From Quisquiliibacterium sp. (GTDB taxonomy: Bacteria; Pseudomonadota; Gammaproteobacteria; Burkholderiales; Burkholderiaceae_E), in contig JAURMJ010000104.1 of NCBI GenBank assembly GCA_030830765.1, positions 1 through 8,792 of the forward strand: 8,792 nt of DNA, in the 5' to 3' direction. The notes under the pieces were generated by a model, which was not told where the DNA came from, did not search any database, and saw nothing but the letters and a program-made list of their open reading frames with translations. The position numbers and the translations under genes were made by a program. Of this stretch, positions 1 to 5,655 are shown piece by piece (within the stretch, counting starts at the first letter, position 1; every line of letters begins with the position of its first letter).

Positions 1-914
1 GCGAGGAAGGCGAAGCGCTGCTTGAGCGTCGCTCGGGCAATGATGACAACCCGCGCATCCTGCAGGCGTTCAACGAGAAGACGCCCGACTGGCTGTCCTT
101 CTTCATGTTCACCTACTTCACCGACCGCGACGGCAAGTTTCAGCTGTGCGCGTTGGCCGAGAGCAGTTTCGATCCGCTGGCCCGCACGACCAAGTTCATG
201 CTGACCGAGGAAGCGCATCACATGTTCGTTGGCGAAAGCGGCGTATCGCGGGTGATCCAGCGCACCTGCCAGGTGATGAACGAACTGAAGACCGACGATC
301 CGGCCAAGCTGCGCGCCGCCGGCGTGATTGATCTGCCGACGATTCAGCGGTACCTGAACTTCCACTTCAGCGTCACGATCGATCTGTTCGGGGCCGATGA
401 GTCCAGCAACGCTGCGATCTTCTACAGCACCGGTTTGAAGGGTCGCTATGATGAAGGCAAGCGCACGGACGACCACAAGCTCAAGGGGGACAGCTACAAG
501 CTGCTGTCGATCGAAGGCGGCAAGATGACTGAGCGTGAAGTCCCGATGCTTAATGCGTTGAACGAAGTGCTGCGTGACGACTACATCACTGACTCAGTCG
601 GTGGCGTGGGGCGCTGGAACAAGGTCATTGAGAAGGCTGGCATTCCGTTCCGCCTGACGACGCCGCACAAGGCCTTCCATCGCAACATTGGCACGCTGGC
701 CGGTGCCAAGGTGTCGCCGGATGGTCGTGTGATCTCCGAGCAGGAATGGGCTGCCCACGTGGATCAGTGGCTGCCGACCAACGAGGACCGTGCGTTCGTC
801 GCGTCGCTGATGGGCCGTGTCGTCGAGCCGGGCAAGTTTGCCAACTGGATTGCTCCGCCGCTGGTCGGTATCAACCGTCAGCCGCAGGATTTCGAGTACA
901 TCCGTTTTAACTGA
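1..914 (+). CDS. boxB: Benzoyl-CoA 2,3-epoxidase (oxygenase) subunit B, 3' part
   Basis: This is the C-terminal part (about 303 residues of a protein usually near 470) of BoxB, the di-iron oxygenase that with reductase BoxA epoxidises benzoyl-CoA in the cytoplasm using O2 and NADPH. The gene runs in from the left edge; the first full codon is at 3 and the stop TGA is 912-914. The visible part matches the family closely: TPDWLSFFMFTYFTDRDGKF near the start, RTTKFMLTEEAHHMF, RYLNFHFSVTIDLFGADES, and the ending QDFEYIRFN. Counting from the first full codon, D41, E70 and H73 keep the spacing of three of the known iron ligands (Asp211, Glu240, His243 of the Azoarcus evansii enzyme, from memory), so the visible half of the metal site looks intact. 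A terminator follows within about 90 bases, so boxB is probably the last gene of its transcript. The identification is firm; only the 5' end is unseen. Confidence 0.96.
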   Translation, partial: EEGEALLERRSGNDDNPRILQAFNEKTPDWLSFFMFTYFTDRDGKFQLCALAESSFDPLARTTKFMLTEEAHHMFVGESGVSRVIQRTCQVMNELKTDDPAKLRAAGVIDLPTIQRYLNFHFSVTIDLFGADESSNAAIFYSTGLKGRYDEGKRTDDHKLKGDSYKLLSIEGGKMTEREVPMLNALNEVLRDDYITDSVGGVGRWNKVIEKAGIPFRLTTPHKAFHRNIGTLAGAKVSPDGRVISEQEWAAHVDQWLPTNEDRAFVASLMGRVVEPGKFANWIAPPLVGINRQPQDFEYIRFN

Positions 915-929
915 CTGACTGTGCCGCAA

Positions 930-949
930 CCCGTGTTCTCGAACACGGG
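930..949 (+). other. Perfect inverted repeat (3' hairpin) after boxB
   Basis: CCCGTGTT (930-937) and AACACGGG (942-949) form a perfect 8-bp stem with a four-base CTCG loop. It begins 15 bases past the boxB stop and has no T-run after it, so alone it is not a typical intrinsic terminator. It may stabilise the 3' end of the box mRNA, or work with the terminator hairpin just downstream. Confidence 0.55.
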
Positions 950-963
950 GGGCTGAGAACAAT

Positions 964-1001
964 GCCGCTTGTGGGCCCACCGCCCCTGAGCGGCGTTTTT
1001 T
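964..1001 (+). terminator. Rho-independent terminator of the box transcript
   Basis: GCCGCT (964-969) pairs with AGCGGC (989-994), enclosing a GTGGGCCCAC palindrome (971-980), and is followed by G and six Ts (996-1001). A smaller alternative stem, CGCC (981-984) with GGCG (992-995), abuts the same T-run. It lies 50-87 bases after the boxB stop and separates boxB from boxR. The exact fold is uncertain, but a GC stem followed by six Ts is a good intrinsic terminator. Confidence 0.75.
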
Positions 1002-1139
1002 CGTCTGAAGCCTGCGGCCAGAGTGGTCGACCGAATTAGCTGGTTTGATGAGAACCCGCAGTCCTCGGGCGTGATGGGTGCGCTTCGTCGTACCATGGCG
1101 ATTCTGCAGCCTTACTCACTGAGCCGCATCCGAGTCTGA
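1002..1139 (+). other. boxB terminator to boxR intergenic region (probable boxR promoter region)
   Basis: This 138-base non-coding stretch must hold the boxR promoter if the upstream terminator is efficient. It contains an 8-bp palindrome GGTCGACC (1025-1032) and a single TGCA (1105-1108). I could not find a convincing -35/-10 pair; TACCAT at 1091-1096 is only a 4/6 match to a -10 with no good -35 at 17 bases. The Shine-Dalgarno before boxR is weak. Confidence 0.4.
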
Positions 1140-1952
1140 ATGGGACTGTCCGCTAAAACCCCTGATGAGATTGCCTTTCTAGGTCAGCTTGGTCTGCGCG
1201 TGCGTCGTGCGCGTGCGCGCGCCGGATTGACGCGCCGTACGCTGGCTCAGCGCTCCGGCGTATCCGAGCGTTATCTCGCGCAGTTGGAGTCAGGTGACGG
1301 TAACATTTCAATCCTGCTGATCCGCCGGGTGGCGGCGGCGCTCGGCGTTGATCTCATCGAGCTGACCAGCGAGCGCGTTGATCTCGGCAGGCGTGCCCGG
1401 ATCGCATTGATCGGGCTGCGAGGGGCAGGCAAATCCACACTGGGCGCCAGACTCGCCGAGCAATTGCAGGCGCCCTTCATCGAACTGGACGCGGAGATTG
1501 AGCGTGAGCTTGGCATTACGCTCGATAACGTCTTCTCCGTGTATGGGCAGGATACCTACCGGGATGCCGAACGACGCGTTCTGGCCCGGCTGCTCAACGA
1601 ACACGAGCGTTGCGTGATCGCCACCGGTGGCTCGCTGGTGGTTGAGCCGCAAACCTATCAGCTGCTGCGCAGCAGATGCCTGACGGTTTGGCTCAGGGCC
1701 GAGCCGGAAGATCATATGAACCGGGTGGTAGCCCAGGGCGACTTGCGACCCTTGCGCGGTCGCGAGCATGCGATGGTCGAGCTGCGCACCATTCTTTCGC
1801 AACGCGAGCGGCTTTACTCGCTGGCTGACCGGACCGTGGCAACCAGTGGGCTTGCGGAGCGGGACTCGCTGGCGCAACTGCTGGCGGCCGTGCAGGATCT
1901 TTCCGGGGCCGGTCTGAGCGGTCTGCCTGGCGACACGGATCCGTTGCTCTAG
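1140..1952 (+). CDS. boxR: BoxR/BzdR-type benzoate-catabolism transcriptional regulator
   Basis: A 270-residue regulator with the two-domain layout of the BzdR/BoxR family. An N-terminal HTH (XRE/HTH_3) domain covers about residues 14-75, with recognition region TRRTLAQRSGVSERYLAQLE at 31-50. A C-terminal domain from about 85 to 255 resembles shikimate kinase, with Walker A GLRGAGKST at 92-100 and the substrate-loop remnant ATGGSLV at 161-167. In characterised relatives the kinase-like domain binds benzoyl-CoA, which relieves repression of box/bzd promoters; that role is inferred here from homology. Only GGS is seen where true shikimate kinases have a GGG loop, which fits a sensor and not an active kinase. 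An in-frame TGA (1137-1139) lies directly before ATG 1140, so no longer form is possible, and the next in-frame GTG (1200) would cut into the HTH. It sits next to boxB in the same direction but behind a terminator, so it is probably transcribed separately. Confidence 0.92.
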   Translation: MGLSAKTPDEIAFLGQLGLRVRRARARAGLTRRTLAQRSGVSERYLAQLESGDGNISILLIRRVAAALGVDLIELTSERVDLGRRARIALIGLRGAGKSTLGARLAEQLQAPFIELDAEIERELGITLDNVFSVYGQDTYRDAERRVLARLLNEHERCVIATGGSLVVEPQTYQLLRSRCLTVWLRAEPEDHMNRVVAQGDLRPLRGREHAMVELRTILSQRERLYSLADRTVATSGLAERDSLAQLLAAVQDLSGAGLSGLPGDTDPLL

Positions 1953-2210
1953 CCGGGAAGGTTCCGACCCCGCAACACGGGCGAGTACGCTGGAATGTCC
2001 GATCGGCTGGCGTTTCGAGAGACGGGCATCCGAGGGATCGAGGCGGCGCTCTGGAACGGATTTGTCGTACCCTCATGCGGACTGGCAGCTGCGCTTGAGT
2101 GTAAGTGTCGCGATGTGGTCGCTGCGCTGAACGATCCGCCCTTTGCTGCCAAGCTGTGCGCTGCGCCCCCGGAGAGCCTATGCCGCTGGTCGGCAAAGTG
2201 CTTTGCGGAC

Positions 2211-2224
2211 TGCATGCAGTTGCA
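2211..2224 (+). promoter_or_regulatory. Triple TGCA cluster, candidate BoxR operator overlapping a weak promoter
   Basis: TGCA occurs at 2211-2214, 2215-2218 and 2221-2224, the first two forming the 8-bp palindrome TGCATGCA. BzdR/BoxR operators are described as built on TGCA half-sites, and boxR lies just upstream, so this is a plausible operator. A weak promoter can be drawn across it: TTGCAG (2220-2225, 3/6 to a -35), a 17-base spacer, then GATCAT (2243-2248, 4/6 to a -10), which would place a bound repressor on the -35. The promoter match is poor, and the link to BoxR is inference. Confidence 0.35.
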
Positions 2225-2290
2225 GCTGGCGTGCTGGAGATCGATCATTCAGTGCGCCGGTCCGCGCTTCGAATAACCTACTCATCACCT

Positions 2291-2298
2291 AGGAAGAG
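2291..2298 (+). promoter_or_regulatory. Ribosome binding site fixing the MaoC GTG start
   Basis: AGGAAGAG lies with its AGGA core 8 bases before GTG 2303. This supports the GTG over the in-frame ATG at 2180, which also has a fair GGAGAG before it but would add about 41 residues not typical of the family. Confidence 0.75.
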
Positions 2299-2302
2299 CA
2301 CT

Positions 2303-2758
2303 GTGCGAGTTTTCGAGAAGTTGTCCGATCTGACGCCACTGGTTGGCCAGGAAGTTGCAGTCAGTGACTGGGAATTGATTACCCAGCAGCGTATTGATCT
2401 GTTTGCCGAAGCGACCGGCGATCACCAGTGGATTCATGTCGACCCTGAGCGCTCCGCCAAAGGACCATTCGGGACGACAATCGCGCACGGGCACCTGACG
2501 CTGTCGATGCTGCCGCTTTTTTTTCAGACCGCAATGCAGATCAAGGATCTGAAGATGGGCGTCAATTACGGCTTGAATCGTGTCAGGTTCACGTCGCCCG
2601 TACCGGTCGGCAGTGAACTGCGTGCCCACATGAAGCTCATGTCCGTCGAGGCTCTTGCCGATGGCGGGGCGCAGCTCACCTGGCAGGTGACCGTTGAGCG
2701 CAAAGGCTCGGATCGGCCGGTTTGTGTGGCTGAATCGATCGGTCGGCGCTACGCCTAG
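2303..2758 (+). CDS. MaoC-type (R)-specific enoyl-CoA hydratase/dehydratase family protein
   Basis: A 151-residue single hot-dog-fold protein of the MaoC dehydratase family, the usual length for the stand-alone form. The hydratase-2 signature is clear: FAEATGDHQWIHVDPERSA (34-52) has the catalytic Asp40 and His45 with the five-residue spacing seen in PhaJ-like (R)-hydratases, followed by GPFGTTIAHGHLTLS (54-68). Members hydrate trans-2-enoyl-CoA to (R)-3-hydroxyacyl-CoA or dehydrate the reverse; the acyl chain used here cannot be read from sequence. The GTG start is chosen from the good ribosome binding site and because the family N-terminus (FEKLSDL..VGQEV..SDW) begins right there. An in-frame ATG at 2180 is the alternative. 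Lying downstream of boxR, it may supply a hydratase step in the beta-oxidation-like lower part of benzoyl-CoA breakdown, but it could equally serve general acyl-CoA metabolism. Confidence 0.85.
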   Translation: MRVFEKLSDLTPLVGQEVAVSDWELITQQRIDLFAEATGDHQWIHVDPERSAKGPFGTTIAHGHLTLSMLPLFFQTAMQIKDLKMGVNYGLNRVRFTSPVPVGSELRAHMKLMSVEALADGGAQLTWQVTVERKGSDRPVCVAESIGRRYA

Positions 2759-2773
2759 AGCCTCTGAGCGGGT

Positions 2774-3415
2774 TCAGCAGTCAACCGGAAATTTCTCGCG
2801 CAACTGGGCAACCTGCTCATCGCTCAGGCAGCGGCAGGCGCGGCCGTGAAGCGTCAGATGCAGCTTTGCCGTGGCTTCAAGTTCCTCCACGGCATCGGCC
2901 GCCGCCGACAGGCTTGAACCACCGACCACCGGACCATGGTTGGCCAGCAGCAACGCATGATGTCTGCCTGCATAGCGGCGCACAGCATCGGCCAGCGACA
3001 GATCGCCCGGTGCGTAATACGGCACCAGGGGCAAACTGCCAATGCGCATCACGTAATAAGCAGTCAGCGGCGGCAGGACGTTGTCTGGGTCGACATCCTG
3101 CAGTACCGAGACGGCGGTCGAGCTGCTGGAATGCAGGTGCACAACCGCATGACAGCGCGGACGCTCCTCATACATGGCGATGTGCAGAAAGCTCTCCTTG
3201 GTCGGCTTGTCCCCTGAGATTGGCATGCCTTGCGCATCAAGGTGCGAGAGTCGCGCCGGGTCGAGTGCACCCAGGTTCGAGCCGGTCGGCGTCATCAGGT
3301 AGCTGCCGTCCTCAAGTCGGACACTGATGTTTCCGGTCGATCCGTGGGTCAGTCCGCGGGCATACATTGATGCACCCAGCGCGCTGATCTGTTCGCGCAA
3401 CTTGGACTGGCTCAT
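2774..3415 (-). CDS. otnC: 3-oxo-tetronate 4-phosphate decarboxylase-like class II aldolase
   Basis: A 213-residue class II aldolase/adducin-fold protein matching OtnC, which decarboxylates 3-oxo-tetronate 4-phosphate to dihydroxyacetone phosphate and CO2. Visible sites: phosphate/substrate loop HGSTGNISVR (24-33), MTPTGSNLG (41-49), catalytic-type Glu74 in PTKES, and the zinc ligands His93 and His95 (VVHLHSS) plus His160 (LLANHGPV). The frame stays open to 3898, but the part beyond 3415 is Cys/Arg-rich noise antisense in frame to the kinase gene. ATG 3415 overlaps the otnK stop as ATGA (3412-3415), a classical translational-coupling junction, so the start is well fixed although its own Shine-Dalgarno is weak. 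It is the last gene of the minus-strand operon and ends 15 bases from the convergent MaoC gene. The substrate is inferred from pairing with OtnK; L-fuculose- or ribulose-phosphate aldolases share the fold. Confidence 0.88.
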   Translation of the reverse strand: MSQSKLREQISALGASMYARGLTHGSTGNISVRLEDGSYLMTPTGSNLGALDPARLSHLDAQGMPISGDKPTKESFLHIAMYEERPRCHAVVHLHSSSSTAVSVLQDVDPDNVLPPLTAYYVMRIGSLPLVPYYAPGDLSLADAVRRYAGRHHALLLANHGPVVGGSSLSAAADAVEELEATAKLHLTLHGRACRCLSDEQVAQLREKFPVDC

Positions 3416-4710
3416 CGGGCATCCAGCATCGCCAGAGCCTTGGCGAAGAAGTCGGTCGTGCCAAAGTTCCCGGACTTCAAGGCCAGTGCAATGTCGGCAC
3501 TGTCCCGTGGGGTTGATGCAGCCTCTGAGGGCTCGCGTCGGGCAACCATCCAGGGTACGCCGGGGTCGATCTGGGGCCCAACCTGCATGCTGCGGATATC
3601 CAGTGCCTTGACCACAGCCCCGGAGGTTTCGCCGCCGGCACAGATCAGCTTGCGGACCCCATCGCCGACCAGTGTTGCGGCAATTGCAGCCAGCGCATTT
3701 TCGATCAACGAACCGGCAGCTTCGATGCCGAGCGCCTTTTGTACGGCTGCAACTTCCTCGGGCGTGCTGGTCGCGTAAACCAGCACCGGCTCGGTGCCGA
3801 TGCGGTCTCTGATCCAGGCAATGGCCTGTTCGACAACAGGTTCTCCCCGATGCAGCGCAAACGGATCGATGCGCAGTGAAGGACGGTTGCGGCTCCATTC
3901 GGCCACCTGCGCATTGGTGGCTTTCGAGCAGCTTCCCGAGATCACCAGCGCAGGACCGTCAATCCGCGGCAGCGTCGAGGCGCTGCCTGGGTCGCGCAGT
4001 AGTCCCTGTTTTTCAAAGTTACGCGGCAGACCAAGTGCAATGCCTGAGCCGCCTGTGAGCAGCGGCATCGTGGCGCAGGCCTCACCGATGGTGTACAGGT
4101 CGGCGTCGGACAGTGCATCGACGATGGCCATGCCAACGCCTTCTGCGCGCAGCGTCTCGAATCGCTCGCGCAGCGCTTGGGCACCACGGGCAACCGTGTC
4201 GTAGCGGGCCAGCCCGACGCGCTCGCTTGTCTGGCTTTGCAGCACACGAACTAGATTTGCATCGGTCATCGGCGTCAGCGGATGCTTCTCCATGCCGGAT
4301 TCGTTCAGCAGGCCATCTCCGACGAACAGATAGCCGCGATAGACGCTGCGGCCGTTCTCCGGGAAAGCCGGGCAGGCGATCGTCAAGTCGGCTCCGAGAT
4401 GCTGCATCAGCGCTTGCGCAACCGGTCCGATATTGCCGCGTTCAGTCGAGTCGAACGTGGAGCAGTATTTGAAGAAAAACTGTCTGACCCCGGCGGCCTG
4501 CAGCCAGCGACAGGCCGCCAGCGACTCTGCGATCGCATCGGCGGCCGGGATGGTGCGCGATTTGAGCGAGATCACGACAGCATCGGCATCGATGGATGAA
4601 CCGTTGGCAGGCACACCGATGGTCTGCACGGTCCGCATGCCGCCGCGCACCAGCATGTTGGCCAGATCGGTGGCCCCGGTGAAGTCATCTGCAATGCAGC
4701 CCAGCAGCAT
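3412..4710 (-). CDS. otnK: 3-oxo-tetronate kinase (DUF1537 / four-carbon acid sugar kinase)
   Basis: A 432-residue kinase of the former DUF1537 family, which phosphorylates four-carbon acid sugars; OtnK makes 3-oxo-tetronate 4-phosphate with ATP. The N-terminal substrate domain shows IADDFTGATDLAN (6-18) and KYCSTFDST (81-89). The C-terminal nucleotide domain shows SGSCSKATNAQ (258-268), CAGGETSGAVV (357-367) and LKSGNFG (411-417). Length is normal and no key motif is missing. Three starts are possible: TTG 4737, ATG 4719 and ATG 4710. I choose 4710 because AAAGGA sits 8 bases before it and the family begins MLLGCIADDFTG; ATG 4719 would lie inside that Shine-Dalgarno. With this start there is one base between the ltnD stop and the ATG. 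The otnC start overlaps its stop. Kinase and decarboxylase always act in sequence in the known pathways, which supports the assignment. Confidence 0.9.
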   Translation of the reverse strand: MLLGCIADDFTGATDLANMLVRGGMRTVQTIGVPANGSSIDADAVVISLKSRTIPAADAIAESLAACRWLQAAGVRQFFFKYCSTFDSTERGNIGPVAQALMQHLGADLTIACPAFPENGRSVYRGYLFVGDGLLNESGMEKHPLTPMTDANLVRVLQSQTSERVGLARYDTVARGAQALRERFETLRAEGVGMAIVDALSDADLYTIGEACATMPLLTGGSGIALGLPRNFEKQGLLRDPGSASTLPRIDGPALVISGSCSKATNAQVAEWSRNRPSLRIDPFALHRGEPVVEQAIAWIRDRIGTEPVLVYATSTPEEVAAVQKALGIEAAGSLIENALAAIAATLVGDGVRKLICAGGETSGAVVKALDIRSMQVGPQIDPGVPWMVARREPSEAASTPRDSADIALALKSGNFGTTDFFAKALAMLDAR

Positions 4711-4711
4711 G

Positions 4712-5626
4712 TCAGGCATCCTTTTTTGGCAGTTCAATACCGGTCAGTTTCTGGAACATCTTGATGACCGAGGAGTCATCCTCGGCGCCCAGTCCCGAGG
4801 CCGAAGTGGCCAGGTACATCTGATGCGCGGCCGAGGTCAGCGGCAGTGGGAACGTGAACTTACGGGCCGAATCCAGCACGATGCCCAGATCCTTGACAAA
4901 GATGTTGACGGCCGACAGCGGGGTGTAATCGCCGGACAGAATATGCGGCACCCGATTCTGGAACATCCAGGAGGAGCCTGCACTGTTCGAGATGACTTCA
5001 TAGAGGGTTTCAGGGTCGATGCCCGCGCGGATGCCCAACGCCATCGCCTCGGTCGCTGCGGCGATATGCACGCCGGCTAGCAGCTGGTTGATCATCTTGA
5101 CCTTGGAGCCCATGCCGGAATGGTCGCCGAGTCGGTAGACCTTCGCCGATATGGCCTCCAGCACTTTCTCGACGTGGGCAAAGGTATCGGGGGAACCCGA
5201 GGCCATGATTGTCATCTCGCCCGTTGCAGCTCGGGCCGCACCGCCAGAGACCGGTGCATCCAGATGGCGCAGGCCCATTGCAGCCAGGCGTTTTCCAAGG
5301 TCCTCGGCGTAATGGGGCGGGACGGTACTCGAGGCAATGACGACCGAGCCGGGTTTCATGTGCTGGGCGGCGCCGTCCGGACCGAACAGGACCTGCTCGG
5401 TCTGATCAGCATTGACGACCAGCACGATCAGCGCATCGACATGCGGCGCCAGCGCGGCTGCGCTCTCGTGCGGATGCGCACGTTCGGCAGAGATCATCGC
5501 GAGTACCTCGGGGCGGACGTCGCAGGCATGGACAGTGAAGCCGGCCCGCAGCAGCGAGCGGGCAACTCCAAGACCCATTGCCCCGAGTCCGACGACACCG
5601 ACAGAGAGACTTTGCTGATTGGTCAT
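4712..5626 (-). CDS. ltnD: LtnD-like NAD-dependent 3-hydroxyacid dehydrogenase (probable L-threonate dehydrogenase)
   Basis: A 304-residue member of the beta-hydroxyacid dehydrogenase family (with GarR, HIBADH and LtnD). The Rossmann dinucleotide motif GVVGLGAMGLG is at 10-20, the substrate motif DAPVSGGAARAATGEMTIMASG at 123-144, and the catalytic lysine is Lys177 in KMINQ (177-181). LtnD oxidises L-threonate to 2-oxo-tetronate with NAD+. The frame is open to 5722, but ATG 5626 is chosen because AGGA (5638-5635) is 8 bases upstream and the Rossmann motif follows at the normal distance. The gene starts 29 bases after the transporter stop and abuts otnK. The family is certain; the substrate is inferred from the otnK-otnC neighbours, since GarR-type tartronate semialdehyde reductases look very similar. 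In this locus it could instead act on a compound from aromatic breakdown. Confidence 0.82.
   Translation of the reverse strand: MTNQQSLSVGVVGLGAMGLGVARSLLRAGFTVHACDVRPEVLAMISAERAHPHESAAALAPHVDALIVLVVNADQTEQVLFGPDGAAQHMKPGSVVIASSTVPPHYAEDLGKRLAAMGLRHLDAPVSGGAARAATGEMTIMASGSPDTFAHVEKVLEAISAKVYRLGDHSGMGSKVKMINQLLAGVHIAAATEAMALGIRAGIDPETLYEVISNSAGSSWMFQNRVPHILSGDYTPLSAVNIFVKDLGIVLDSARKFTFPLPLTSAAHQMYLATSASGLGAEDDSSVIKMFQKLTGIELPKKDA
4719..4724 (-). promoter_or_regulatory. Ribosome binding site of otnK, inside the end of ltnD
   Basis: On the minus strand AAAGGA (4724-4719) precedes ATG 4710 by 8 bases. It lies in the last codons of ltnD, so ribosomes finishing ltnD pass over it, and it decides between ATG 4719 and ATG 4710 as the kinase start. 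Confidence 0.7.
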
Positions 5627-5655
5627 GATTTTGATCCTGAAAAGTCGAGTCGAAC

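Larger units (their letters stand above)
1953..2302 (+). other. 350-base gap between boxR and the MaoC gene
   Basis: No gene is supported here. Open frames exist on both strands (plus 1995-2276; minus 1949-2248), but their translations are rich in Cys, Arg and Ser, match no family I know, and look like chance frames in GC-rich DNA. The frame of the downstream MaoC gene also stays open upstream to 2105. Ending 79 bases before the GTG start is a cluster of TGCA repeats (2211-2224), listed separately. There is no clear T-tract terminator after boxR, so read-through into the MaoC gene is possible. Confidence 0.5.

Noticed and set aside
594..1096. Minus-strand open frames antisense to boxB and its terminator (594-980, 878-1096)
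   Set aside because: They run antisense to a firmly identified gene and across the terminator; the translations are Arg/His-rich and match nothing.
1308..2196. Minus-strand open frames of 189 and 167 codons across boxR (1308-1877, 1693-2196)
   Set aside because: Antisense shadows of boxR in GC-rich DNA, with no recognisable domain.
1995..2276. 93-codon plus-strand frame in the boxR-MaoC gap
   Set aside because: No convincing ribosome binding site, no family resemblance, Cys-rich chance-like composition, and it ends just before the MaoC start region.
2180..2302. N-terminal extension of the MaoC protein from ATG 2180
   Set aside because: The good Shine-Dalgarno and family-typical N-terminus both point to GTG 2303; kept only as an alternative.
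2517..2524. Run of eight Ts inside the MaoC gene as a terminator
   Set aside because: It encodes Leu-Phe-Phe in the family-conserved PLFF stretch and has no GC stem before it.
3416..3898. 161-residue N-terminal extension of OtnC in the same open frame
   Set aside because: It overlaps otnK in another frame, is Cys/Arg-rich noise, and the ATGA junction at 3412-3415 gives the normal family start.
4721..4727. T-run near the ltnD/otnK junction as a plus-strand terminator
   Set aside because: It is the complement of the A-rich otnK ribosome binding site region, and no transcription unit ends there on the plus strand.
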